Source: Streptomyces sp. NBC_00442 (GTDB lineage: Bacteria > Actinomycetota > Actinomycetes > Streptomycetales > Streptomycetaceae). Taken from it: 64,000 nt of DNA. The stretch lies in contig NZ_CP107918.1 of the NCBI RefSeq assembly GCF_036014195.1, forward strand, positions 4,526,001 through 4,590,000, in the 5' to 3' direction. Shown here piece by piece: positions 51,122 through 59,050 of this stretch. The translations under genes and the position numbers were made by a program. Under the pieces are notes generated by a model, which was given only the letters and a program-made list of their open reading frames with translations, was not told the DNA's origin and ran no database searches. The first letter of the stretch is position 1. Each line of letters begins with the position of its first letter.

Positions 51122-51817
51122 ATGCGTATCAACCGAATCAACCGAATCAGCCGAAACGCGCTGCCCGCGACCGCCCTCGCCGCCGCCCTCGTCGTCACCG
51201 GCTGCGGGCCCGGCACCACCGCGAAGGGCGGCGCCCCGGGTGCCAAGGGCGCCGCCGGGTCCGCGCTCGCCGCGGTCGACCAGCTCACCGTCAAGGGGCG
51301 GGCCCCGAAGACCGGTTACAGCCGCGACCAGTTCGGCAAGGGCTGGAGCGACACCGACCACAACGGCTGCGAGACCCGCGAGGACATACTGAAGCGGGAC
51401 CTGAAGGACGTGAAGCTCAAGGACAAGTGCGACGTCTCGTCCGGCACGCTCGCGCACGACCCGTACACCGGGCAGTCCATCACCTTCAAGCGCGGCGCAA
51501 GCAAGATCGACATCGATCATGTTGTGGCGCTCTCGGACGCCTGGCAGAAGGGTGCGCAGCAGTGGGACAAGCAGAAGCGGACCGCGTTCGCCAATGACCC
51601 GCTCAACCTGATCGCCGTCGACGCGAGCGCGAACCGTCGCAAGAGCGACGGCGACGCGGCCACCTGGCTGCCGCCGTACAAGGCGTACCGCTGTACGTAT
51701 GTGGCGGACCAGGTGGCCGTGAAGAAGAAGTACGGGGTGTGGCTGACCGATGCCGAGAGGACCGCGATGAAGTCGGTCCTGGACGGCTGCCGCGACCAGA
51801 AGCTCCCGGCGGGCTGA
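51122..51817 (+). CDS. Lipoprotein with HNH-type (DUF1524/GmrSD-C-like) nuclease domain
   Basis: 231 residues. The N terminus is unusual: a 9-bp DNA repeat encodes MRINRINRISR, followed by the hydrophobic LPATALAAALVVTGC with a lipobox cysteine. The secreted domain contains DTDHNGCETREDILKRDL, IDIDHVVALSDAWQKGAQQW (D-H-V, metal-binding His) and NDPLNLIAVDASANRRKSDG, the pattern of HNH endonuclease family proteins found outside Streptomyces cells. Cysteines pair as for disulfides. It is probably an extracellular, cell-attached nuclease. Convergent with another lipoprotein gene. Confidence 0.87.
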   Translation: MRINRINRISRNALPATALAAALVVTGCGPGTTAKGGAPGAKGAAGSALAAVDQLTVKGRAPKTGYSRDQFGKGWSDTDHNGCETREDILKRDLKDVKLKDKCDVSSGTLAHDPYTGQSITFKRGASKIDIDHVVALSDAWQKGAQQWDKQKRTAFANDPLNLIAVDASANRRKSDGDAATWLPPYKAYRCTYVADQVAVKKKYGVWLTDAERTAMKSVLDGCRDQKLPAG

Positions 51818-51821
51818 GGGT

Positions 51822-51844
51822 GCTCCCCGCCGGGGCCGGGGAGC
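51822..51844. terminator. Bidirectional terminator between two lipoprotein genes
   Basis: GCTCCCC (51822-51828) and GGGGAGC (51838-51844) pair around a self-complementary GCC-GGG-GCC loop, between convergent stop codons. Confidence 0.72.
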
Positions 51845-51848
51845 GTCG

Positions 51849-52583
51849 TCAGCCCGCCGCGATCTGGGACTTCGGCGGGGCGACGGCGTGGACGGGCCGG
51901 CCGAAGTCCGAGAATTCGAGGGTTCCGGGGTCGTCGCCGCCCACGGAGACCAGCTTCAAGAGGTAGTGCTTGCCGGTGGTCGCCACGTAGGCGGTATCGC
52001 GCTCTTGGCCGTCCCGGCTGGTAAGGACGAGGGCGGGGTGCCCGTCGACCGTGGTGGTAGCGCCCTTCTTGGCGGAGGTGTCGACGGCGCGCCTGTCCGG
52101 GGTGTCGAGAAGGCCGTTCAGGTCGCAGACCTGAGCCATGCTCTTGCCGTCGGCGGTCGAGGTGGGCACCTTCGTCCAGGTGTGGGCTCCCGCGGGCCGC
52201 ACATAGACGGTCTTGCCGGCCTTGATCATGGTGATGGTGTCCTTGCCCGACCGCAGGGTGCCCGTGCAGTCGCCCTTCACGTCCATGGCCGCATCCACCT
52301 GGGTCGGACCGTCCTTGGCGTCGGTGGTGTCCGCCTTGAGGCGCAGCGAAGGGGCTTTGAGGTTCTCCTCCATCGCGTCGTTGAATATCTGCCCGGCGCT
52401 ACGGCCGGCGAACGGGTCCTTCGCCGTGGCCGGGGTTGCCGCGGCCGGGGTTGCCGAGGCCGGGGCCTTGGCGGCGGCCGAGTCCTTGGCCGAGCCGGAG
52501 CCCGTGCCCGACGAACAGGCCGTCAGGGCCGAGGTGGTGCAGAGGAACAGCGCGGTGGTGGTGACGATCGTGCGGCGGCGCAT
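51849..52583 (-). CDS. Lipoprotein of LppX/LprG-like type
   Basis: 244 residues from the ATG at 52583. Signal sequence MRRRTIVTTTALFLCTTSAL with lipobox LTAC-S, then an Ala/Ser/Thr-rich spacer. The mature domain begins FAGRSAGQIFNDAMEENLKA, a pattern common in actinobacterial lipoproteins resembling LppX/LprAFG, which hold a lipid in a half-barrel. Two cysteines in the mature part (GDCTGTL and QVCDLNG) may form a disulfide. It is anchored outside the membrane; ligand unknown. Divergent from the methylase-like gene across 224 bp. Confidence 0.85.
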   Translation of the reverse strand: MRRRTIVTTTALFLCTTSALTACSSGTGSGSAKDSAAAKAPASATPAAATPATAKDPFAGRSAGQIFNDAMEENLKAPSLRLKADTTDAKDGPTQVDAAMDVKGDCTGTLRSGKDTITMIKAGKTVYVRPAGAHTWTKVPTSTADGKSMAQVCDLNGLLDTPDRRAVDTSAKKGATTTVDGHPALVLTSRDGQERDTAYVATTGKHYLLKLVSVGGDDPGTLEFSDFGRPVHAVAPPKSQIAAG

Positions 52584-52807
52584 GGTGTGAACTCCCCCTG
52601 GGGGCGCGGTGATGCGGAGTGGTGGTGCGTGGCGTTGGCGCGGGCCGGGGCGGACTGGCAGGTGCGGCGGCCGCGGCACATCAGAGCAGAATTCCGTGAA
52701 CCGAGTCAACAGCGCTACATTGATCGTTATCGTTCACGGCGTGTATGGAGTGCTGCGGCGGGCGTTCGGTAGGCTCGGCGCACAACGGCGACGAGGGGAG
52801 CGGCCAA

Positions 52808-54928
52808 GTGCCGGAGCACGCAGCGGAGGTGACCGCGGCCTCCATCGCCCGGCTCGCGGGGGTGGGCCGGGCGGCGGTCAGCAACTGGCGTCGCCGGCAC
52901 GCCGACTTCCCCAAGCCGGTCGGCGGCACCGACACCAGCCCCTCCTTCGCGCTCGACGAAGTCGAGCAATGGCTGCGCGAGCAGGGCAAGCTCGTCGAAG
53001 TCCCGCTGCGGGAACGCATCTGGCAGCAGCTCTCGGGCCACCCGGCGGGCGCCGTCACCGCCCTCGTCCACACCGGCTGCGTCCTGCTTCTGCTGCGTCA
53101 ACGGCCTGATGGATGGCGCGAGTTGGCGGATCTCCGTGACGCGGCCGTGGCCGAGCCGCTGGCAGGTCTGCTCGGCGAGGTGCTGGACGAACGGTTCGGC
53201 CGGGGCGACGCCGACGCCCCTGTTCCCGCCCGCTCTGTGAACACCCCCAGCGCCGACGAACTCGCCCCCTCCGTGCCGCTGCTGCGCGGGGCCGTCGAGC
53301 TCGCCGCCGAGACCGGGGCCCGGGACGCCTTCGAGTTCCTGCTGGGCCGCCACCTCGACGCCAACCCCCGCCAGTACACGCTCACCCCGCAGGGCCCCGC
53401 CGAGCTGATGGCCGCCCTCGCGGGCCCCGCCGCCACCGTTCTCGACCCGGCCTGCGGCACCGGTACCCTGCTGGGCGCGCTGCCCGGGGCCACCGTCCTG
53501 CACGGCCAGGACGCCGACCCCGACCTCGCCGCGCTCACCGCACTCCGGCTCGCCCTCGCGGGACCCGCCGGCATCCGTACCGCGGCCGCCGACTCGCTGC
53601 GCGCGGACGCCTTCCCCGAGTCGGCCGCCGACGCCGTGCTGTGCCACCCACCGTTCAACGAGCGGGCCTGGGGCCACGACGAACTCGCCTACGACCCGCG
53701 CTGGGAGTACGGCCTGCCGGCCCGCACCGAGTCCGAACTCGCCTGGGTGCAGCACGCGTTGGCCCGGCTGCGCGAGGGCGGCACCGCCGTGCTCCTCATG
53801 CCGCCCGCCGCCGCGTCGCGCCGCTCGGGCCGCCGCGTCCGCGCGGACCTGCTGCGACGCGGCGCCCTGCGCGCGGTCGTCGCGCTGCCCCCCGGGGCCG
53901 CGCCCCCGTACGGCATCCCGCTGCACGTGTGGGTGCTGCGCAGGCCCGGTGCCGCCACCCGCCCCGCCGCCGAACTCCTCCTCGTCGACACCGCGGGCGT
54001 CGAGGGCGCCGCCGCCGACGGCGGCCGCGACCGGCTGCCCTGGGCCGCCCTGCGCTCGGCGGTGCTCGACGCGTGGACCCCGTTCGACCGTGACGGCACG
54101 GCCGCCGAGCAGCCCGGGGTGAGCCGGTCGGTGCCCGTCATCGAACTCCTCGACGACGACGTCGACCTGGCCCCGGCCCGCCATCTGCCGCCCCCCGCAG
54201 CCAAAGGCGGCACCGCCGCGCTCGACGCCGTGCGTGAACGTCTCGACGCCACCCTGCGGCGCGCCGCCGAGCTGGCCCCGCCGCCCGCGGTGCCCGCCCC
54301 CGGCGCCCGCTGGTCCCTCACCACCGTCGGCGAACTCGCCCGAGCCGGAGCGCTGTTGCTGCGTCCCGGCGGCGCCGGAACGGTGAGCGGCGCCGGAACC
54401 GGAGGCGCCCCGCCCGCGGTCCTCACCGAGCACGACGTACTGGCCGGCGCCGAGCCCTCGGGCACCCTGCCCGAAGGCCCCGCCGAGGAGCCGGTGCTCA
54501 CCCGGGCCGGCGACGTCGTGGTGCCGGTGCTCGGCGGCGGCGCGATCGCCCGGGTCGTGGACGACGCCCACGCGGGCGCCGCGCTCGGCCGCAACCTCCA
54601 GCTCCTGCGGCCCGAACCCGGCGCCCTCGACCCGTGGTTCCTCGCCGGGTTCCTGCGCGGCACGGCCAACAACCGCCGGGCCAGCAGCCACGCCACCACC
54701 GCCACCCGGCTCGACGTGCGCAGACTGCACCTGCCCCGGCTGCCCCTGGCCGACCAGCGGCGCTACGGCGAACGCTTCCGCGCGCTCGCCGCCTTCGAGG
54801 ACGCGCTGCGCCTCGCGGGACGGCTCGGCGACCAGCTCGTGCGAGGGCTGCACGACGGCCTGACGGACGGCACGTTCGACCCGGCGACGGGCACCGTGCG
54901 GGAGGCCCGGCCGCCCCGTCCCCGATGA
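52808..54928 (+). CDS. Orphan N-6 DNA methylase/HsdS-like fusion with N-terminal HTH
   Basis: 706 residues from the GTG at 52808 (AGGGGAG upstream). An N-terminal HTH (AEVTAASIARLAGVGRAAVS, NWRRRHADFPKPVGG) is followed by a helical region, then a class I methyltransferase core. Motif I is LDPACGTGTLLGALPG (Asp213). The catalytic position of motif IV reads CHPPFNERAWG, with His280 where N/D/S-P-P-F/Y is expected. The C-terminal third (about 480-700) looks like a type I specificity (HsdS) half-unit (SLTTVGELARAGALLLRPGG, TATRLDVRRLHLPRLPLADQ). No HsdR or other restriction gene is nearby. DNA-methylating activity is doubtful; it may be a regulator. Confidence 0.82.
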   Translation: MPEHAAEVTAASIARLAGVGRAAVSNWRRRHADFPKPVGGTDTSPSFALDEVEQWLREQGKLVEVPLRERIWQQLSGHPAGAVTALVHTGCVLLLLRQRPDGWRELADLRDAAVAEPLAGLLGEVLDERFGRGDADAPVPARSVNTPSADELAPSVPLLRGAVELAAETGARDAFEFLLGRHLDANPRQYTLTPQGPAELMAALAGPAATVLDPACGTGTLLGALPGATVLHGQDADPDLAALTALRLALAGPAGIRTAAADSLRADAFPESAADAVLCHPPFNERAWGHDELAYDPRWEYGLPARTESELAWVQHALARLREGGTAVLLMPPAAASRRSGRRVRADLLRRGALRAVVALPPGAAPPYGIPLHVWVLRRPGAATRPAAELLLVDTAGVEGAAADGGRDRLPWAALRSAVLDAWTPFDRDGTAAEQPGVSRSVPVIELLDDDVDLAPARHLPPPAAKGGTAALDAVRERLDATLRRAAELAPPPAVPAPGARWSLTTVGELARAGALLLRPGGAGTVSGAGTGGAPPAVLTEHDVLAGAEPSGTLPEGPAEEPVLTRAGDVVVPVLGGGAIARVVDDAHAGAALGRNLQLLRPEPGALDPWFLAGFLRGTANNRRASSHATTATRLDVRRLHLPRLPLADQRRYGERFRALAAFEDALRLAGRLGDQLVRGLHDGLTDGTFDPATGTVREARPPRPR

Positions 54929-54972
54929 CGGTTGGATACCGGCCAGGGGATCGGCGGGGCCGGTGTCGGTGA

Positions 54973-55031
54973 CGGTGTATACGCTCTTGATACGGGCCGC
55001 GGCACGGTCCGTATCAAGAGCGCATACACCG
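54973..55031. promoter_or_regulatory. 23-bp inverted repeat upstream of the membrane protein/kinase operon
   Basis: Arms 54973-54995 and 55009-55031 are complementary at 22 of 23 positions around a 13-nt GC loop. They begin 45 nt after the methylase stop and end 34 nt before the next ATG. The arms are less GC-rich than their surroundings (GTGTAT...CTCTTGATACGG). It may be a terminator, an operator or a leader stem. Confidence 0.7.
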
Positions 55032-55065
55032 ACCAGTCCCGACCCGTCACAGTTCAGGAGCAGCG

Positions 55066-55731
55066 ATGCACGGCCCCGGCTATGGACCGCCGCAGCCCCG
55101 CCCTTCCGGGGCGACGGCGATGGTGCTGCGCGTGCTGTTCGCGGTGGTGCCGCTGGCCAGTTGCGGCCTGCTGTCGTGGACGGCGCTGCTGCGCCTGGCG
55201 ATCGTGACCCGGCGCCGGGCGCACTGGACGCTGTTCTGGGCCCAACTGGTCCTGTACATCGTGTTCTTCTCCTTCGTCGTGGCGTCGACCCGCGACGGCG
55301 ACTGGCAGCAGAACGTCGGCATGAGCGGCCTGCTCTCCCTCGCCGCCGTCACCACGGCCTACTTCCTGTACGCGGACATACGCCACGCCGCGCGGCCCCC
55401 GTTCGCGCCGAGCACGTACGGCCCGGCCGTCGGGTACGGGCCGCCGCACATACCCGGGGCCACGGCCCCGCAGTTCGGTCCGTACGCCAACCCCTACGCC
55501 GAGACCCCCGTGCCGGGCGCGCCTCCCGTTCCGGCCCGCCCCGCGCCCGTGCCTCCCGCGCCCGTGCCTCCCGCGCCCGTGCCTCCCGCGCCTATGCCTC
55601 ACGCTTCGGTGCCCGCGCCCGTGCCGCCGCAGCCGCGCACCCCGGCCGCGCCCAGGATCGACCAGGTCAGGGCCGAACTCGACGAACTGTCGCAGTACCT
55701 GCGCAAGGGGACCGAGGGCGAGGCCCGGTGA
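55066..55731 (+). CDS. Three-helix membrane protein with Pro-rich cytoplasmic tail
   Basis: 221 residues, ATG preceded by AGGAG. Three hydrophobic segments at about 19-42 (MVLRVLFAVVPLASCGLLSW), 57-75 (LFWAQLVLYIVFFSFVVAST) and 88-104 (GLLSLAAVTTAYFLYAD) precede a long Pro/Ala/Val-rich tail with four PVPPA-type repeats. The C-terminal amphipathic element is RIDQVRAELDELSQYLRKG. It overlaps the Ser/Thr kinase gene by 4 bp, so it is translationally coupled and a candidate membrane partner or substrate of that kinase. Confidence 0.82.
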   Translation: MHGPGYGPPQPRPSGATAMVLRVLFAVVPLASCGLLSWTALLRLAIVTRRRAHWTLFWAQLVLYIVFFSFVVASTRDGDWQQNVGMSGLLSLAAVTTAYFLYADIRHAARPPFAPSTYGPAVGYGPPHIPGATAPQFGPYANPYAETPVPGAPPVPARPAPVPPAPVPPAPVPPAPMPHASVPAPVPPQPRTPAAPRIDQVRAELDELSQYLRKGTEGEAR

Positions 55732-57278
55732 CCGTGGGGCGCGTCATCGCCGGACGGTACGAACTGGCGGCGCTGCTCGGCCAGGGCGGCATGGGGCAGG
55801 TGTGGACGGCGTACGACCGGCGCCTGGACCGGCGGGTCGCGGTGAAGCTCCTGCGTCCCGACCGGGTCGCTGGCTCCGGCAGGGCCGACGAGGCGGAGGA
55901 GTTGCGGCGCCGCTTCGTGCGCGAATGCCGGGTGACCGCGCAGGTCGACCATCCCGGGCTCGTCACCGTCCACGACGCGGGCAGCGACGGCGACGACCTG
56001 TACCTCGTGATGCAGCACGTCGCGGGCGCCGACCTCGCCGACCACCTCGCCGAACACGGGCCCTACCCGTGGCCGTGGGCGGTGGCCGTAGCGGCCCAGC
56101 TGTGCGCGGTGCTCTCCGCCGTGCACGCGGTGCCGATCGTCCACCGCGACCTCAAGCCGCGCAACGTGATGGTGAAGCCGGACGGCACGGTGACCGTCCT
56201 CGACCTGGGCGTCGCCTCGGTCCTCGACTCCGACACCACGCGCCTCACCCACACCGGCTCACCCATCGGCTCGCCCGCCTACATGGCGCCCGAGCAGGCG
56301 ATGGGCGGCGCGGTCGGCCCGTACACCGATCTGTACGCACTGGGCGTGCTGCTGCACGAACTGCTCAGCGGCGACGTCCCGTTCGCGGGATCCACCGTGC
56401 TCGGCGTACTGCACCGCCACCTGTACGAGGCGCCCGTCGCGGTACGCGGGCTGCGCCCCGAGGTGCCCGAGCCGCTCGAAGCGCTCGTGCTGCGCCTGCT
56501 CGCCAAGGACCCGCAGGACAGGCCGAGTTGCGCTCAGGAGGTGTACGAGGCGCTGGCGCCGCTGCTGCCGGAGCGGGGCGGTGCCGGTCCCGTGGGCCCG
56601 CTCGACCCCACTCGCCCCTTCCTGCGGCCGCACGCGCCCTGGCCGGACCGGGTCGCCACGCCCGCGCCGGGACCGATCACCGTGACGCCGCCCGTGCCGA
56701 CGGTGCCGCCGCGGCCCGATGTGGCGGGCGCGGTCGACGAGGTCAAGCGGCTGCTCGGCGAGGGCCGCATCACCCAGGCCGTCGACATTCTCGGCTCGAT
56801 CCTGCCCGCCGCGGCGGCCGAGCACGGTGAACGGTCGCCCGTGGTACGGATCCTGCGCAAGCAGTACGCGGCGACGCTGATGGACGACGGCCAGTACCGG
56901 CGGGCCCTGCCCGAGCTGCGCCGGCTCGCCGCGGACCGGGCGGCGGAGGCCGGCCCCGCCGACCCGCAGGCCCTGGACTTCCGCCACGACGTGGCGCAGT
57001 GCCTCGAACAACTCGGGGAGGCGGTGGGGGCGCTCGCCGAGTACCGGGCGGTGCTGCCGGGTCTTGAGGCGCTGTACGCCGGGGCCGACCCGTCCCGCCC
57101 CTTCGCCGTCCGGCACCGGATCGGGGACCTGTTGCTGGCGGTGGGTGAGCACGGGGCGGGGCATCGGCAGCTCCAGTCCCTCCTGTGGGACGCGGAGCGG
57201 GTGTACGGGGTGCAGCACGCCTACCCCGCCGAACTGCGCCGGGCCCTGGCCCGCCAACGAGAGGTCCGCGGGGCGTAG
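55728..57278 (+). CDS. Ser/Thr protein kinase with C-terminal TPR-like region, no membrane segment
   Basis: 516 residues from the GTG at 55728; a GTG two codons on is possible. Hanks kinase motifs: Gly loop GQGGMGQVW, Lys in VAVKLL, catalytic loop IVHRDLKPRNVMV, metal motif DLG (replacing DFG) in VLDLGVASV, activation segment GSPAYMAPEQ, and Arg in KDPQDRPSCAQEV. A Pro-rich linker (about 285-330) leads to helical repeats resembling TPRs (VDEVKRLLGEGRITQAVDIL; ALPELRRLAADRAAEAGPAD). No transmembrane segment or PASTA domains are seen, so it is soluble, perhaps membrane-recruited by the coupled upstream membrane protein. Confidence 0.93.
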   Translation: MTVGRVIAGRYELAALLGQGGMGQVWTAYDRRLDRRVAVKLLRPDRVAGSGRADEAEELRRRFVRECRVTAQVDHPGLVTVHDAGSDGDDLYLVMQHVAGADLADHLAEHGPYPWPWAVAVAAQLCAVLSAVHAVPIVHRDLKPRNVMVKPDGTVTVLDLGVASVLDSDTTRLTHTGSPIGSPAYMAPEQAMGGAVGPYTDLYALGVLLHELLSGDVPFAGSTVLGVLHRHLYEAPVAVRGLRPEVPEPLEALVLRLLAKDPQDRPSCAQEVYEALAPLLPERGGAGPVGPLDPTRPFLRPHAPWPDRVATPAPGPITVTPPVPTVPPRPDVAGAVDEVKRLLGEGRITQAVDILGSILPAAAAEHGERSPVVRILRKQYAATLMDDGQYRRALPELRRLAADRAAEAGPADPQALDFRHDVAQCLEQLGEAVGALAEYRAVLPGLEALYAGADPSRPFAVRHRIGDLLLAVGEHGAGHRQLQSLLWDAERVYGVQHAYPAELRRALARQREVRGA

Positions 57279-57356
57279 TCCCGCCCCCGCTGTCGTATGC
57301 GGCCCGGTGATCCGTACGGCCGTGTCCATGTGCCGAGTGGTTCGTCCGCGCCGGTC

Positions 57357-57980
57357 TCAGGCACGGTCCTGGCCTCCGTCGCCGGGTCCGGCGCTCTCGC
57401 CTCCCTGTGTGGGAAGCAACGGGAACAGACGACTGATGAGGGCGACCGGCCGAGCCTGAGCGGGCCGGGCGGAGGGATTTGTCTCCCTGTCCTGGTACCT
57501 CTCGAGTGTCAGGCGCAGGGCTGTGGCGAGGGTGCTCATCTCGTCGGGCGTCAGGTAGACCACGGCGCTGAACGCCTCGTCCTTGCGCCATGCGTGCGGG
57601 GCCTGGTCCCGCTGGGCCAGCCAGCGCTGGTAACTCTCGTCCTCCAAGCCGCGGGCCAGATCGCCGAACCCCTCTTGCACGGATGAAGCGTCCCCCGGAT
57701 GCGCCGGCGCTTGGCGCAGGCGCCAGGGCCGCGCGCGGCCACCGGCATGCGGGACTTCTTCGATGTGCCCGTAGCGGGCGAGTTGACGCAGATGGAAGGA
57801 GCACAGCCCGGAGCTCAAGCCGAGGCGGCCGGCCGCCTGCGTTGCAGTGACCGTCCCCACCTCTGCCAGCAGGTCCAGCAATGCGCGACGCACCGCGTGC
57901 TCGGGCGGTTCTCCCTCCGTGCCGCGGGAGTTGGCGGGTGCTGTCCGCGGTCGTGGGGCGTCGGCTTCCTCTTTGGTCAC
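57357..57980 (-). CDS. ArsR-like winged-helix regulator, divergent from a peptide deformylase
   Basis: 207 residues from the GTG at 57980. The start lies inside a palindrome, so translation and repressor binding share the same bases. The winged HTH is HAVRRALLDLLAEVGTVTAT, AAGRLGLSSGLCSFHLRQLA, RYGHIEEVPHAGGRARPWRL. The C-terminal half (about 100-207) is helical (YQRWLAQRDQAPHAWRKDEA, LTPDEMSTLATALRLTLERY) and may bind a ligand or partner. No cysteine metal site is visible. The twin CTTTGCAAAG palindromes suggest autoregulation and control of the deformylase gene. Confidence 0.85.
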   Translation of the reverse strand: MTKEEADAPRPRTAPANSRGTEGEPPEHAVRRALLDLLAEVGTVTATQAAGRLGLSSGLCSFHLRQLARYGHIEEVPHAGGRARPWRLRQAPAHPGDASSVQEGFGDLARGLEDESYQRWLAQRDQAPHAWRKDEAFSAVVYLTPDEMSTLATALRLTLERYQDRETNPSARPAQARPVALISRLFPLLPTQGGESAGPGDGGQDRA

Positions 57981-58007
57981 TTTGCAAAGTCTGCTACTTT
58001 GCAAAGC
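57979..58007. promoter_or_regulatory. Twin CTTTGCAAAG palindromes (operator)
   Basis: ACTTTGCAAAGT (57979-57990, perfect) and ACTTTGCAAAGC (57996-58007, the inner ten bases perfect) have centres 17 bp apart. The first overlaps the GTG of the ArsR-like gene; the second is about 96 bp from the deformylase start. Confidence 0.8.
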
Positions 58008-58102
58008 AGTTGGTCAAGCTGCTCGGCCCAACCACTCGGCACACAGGCCCTGTTGTGGCGAACTCCCCGTCTTCCAGGATTCAGAAAAAGGTGATCTGCG
58101 CC

Positions 58103-58765
58103 GTGTCCGTACTTCATGACCACGCCGGCGTCCTCGACCGGCGGGTCCGCGTGCAGGGCCGGCCCATCGACTCCTACCCGGCACTGCCCCCGGAAGCTGT
58201 GCGCGGCTCGGTGCGGCGGGTCACGGTGGTCGGCGAAGAGGTCCTGCATCAGCCCTGCCAGGAGGTGACCGAGTTCCGCACTCCCGCACTGCACCGACTC
58301 ATCGACGACATGTTCTTGACCATGCACGTCGCCGACGGCGCGGGACTGGCCGCCAACCAGGTCGGCATCGACCTGCGGTTGTTCGTCTACGACTGCCGGG
58401 ACGAAGACGGCGTTCGGCACGTCGGCCACCTCATCAATCCGGTCCTCGACGAGCCCGATCCCGCCCGCCGCAGGCTCATCGAGGACACCGAGGGCTGCCT
58501 CTCCGTACCCGGAGCCCGCATGGACCTGCCACGTACCGACCACGCCGTGGCCCGCGGGTTCGACAAGGACGGAAACGCTCTCGTCATCCAAGGCACCGGC
58601 TACTTCGCCCGCTGCCTGCAACACGAGACCGACCACCTGAACGGCCACCTCTACCTCGACCGGCTCTCCACACGCGACCGCAAGGACGCACTGCGCCAGA
58701 TGGCAGCCCGCCGCGAGCAGGTCTTCGCCGAACGCGCAGCTAAAGCAGCACAACTCGGCCACTGA
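58103..58765 (+). CDS. def: Peptide deformylase (regulated, accessory copy)
   Basis: 220 residues from the GTG at 58103, eight bases after AAGGTGA; alternative GTG at 58091. It removes formyl groups from nascent peptide N termini with a metal ion. All three motifs are intact: GAGLAANQVG (about 79-88), EGCLSVP (130-136) and QHETDHLNG (HETDH 174-178, metal His and catalytic Glu). About 40 extra residues precede the enzyme core. Streptomyces usually has several def genes; a dedicated divergent repressor suggests this copy is inducible rather than housekeeping, perhaps by deformylase-inhibiting compounds or stress. That is inference. Confidence 0.93.
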   Translation: MSVLHDHAGVLDRRVRVQGRPIDSYPALPPEAVRGSVRRVTVVGEEVLHQPCQEVTEFRTPALHRLIDDMFLTMHVADGAGLAANQVGIDLRLFVYDCRDEDGVRHVGHLINPVLDEPDPARRRLIEDTEGCLSVPGARMDLPRTDHAVARGFDKDGNALVIQGTGYFARCLQHETDHLNGHLYLDRLSTRDRKDALRQMAARREQVFAERAAKAAQLGH

Positions 58766-58849
58766 CCCACGGCAGCGGTCCACCACCAGGATGGTGATCG
58801 CCCCGCACGCCCCGGACTCCAGCGTCAACCCCCGAAGGATTGCGAAGCG

Positions 58850-59050
58850 GACCGCTCAGCTACTCGGTGCCGGGCCACAGGGGCCACCTCGGCCTGCCAT
58901 GGGGGTCCCCCTGGCCCTTAAGGCCTTGGGGGAGTTTGAGGACGAGCGCCCTTCAGGAGCGATACGGGTCTGGGGCGGAGCCCCAGGGGCCCCGGCTTTC
59001 GGCGTGCGGGCCGTGGATGGCTGATCGCGCAGTTCCCCGCGCCCCTGACG
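58850..59050 (-). repeat. Composite dispersed repeat, block G (inverted), overlapping the YfhO gene end
   Basis: CTACTCGGTGCCGGGCCAC, ATGGGGGTCCCCCTGGCCCT, TTGGGGGAGTTTGAGGACGA, a CTGGGGC-GGA-GCCCCAG hairpin (about 58970-58986) and one inverted core CGCGCAGTTCCCCGCGCCCC (59027-59046). The stop codon of the YfhO gene at 58953 lies inside the block. Confidence 0.88.

Noticed and set aside
47207..51520. 1437-codon open frame on the minus strand
   Set aside because: Antisense shadow of mfd, whose motifs on the plus strand are unambiguous.
52808..54928. Functional type I restriction-modification system
   Set aside because: No HsdR-like helicase/nuclease gene is adjacent, and the methylase motif IV lacks the usual catalytic residue.
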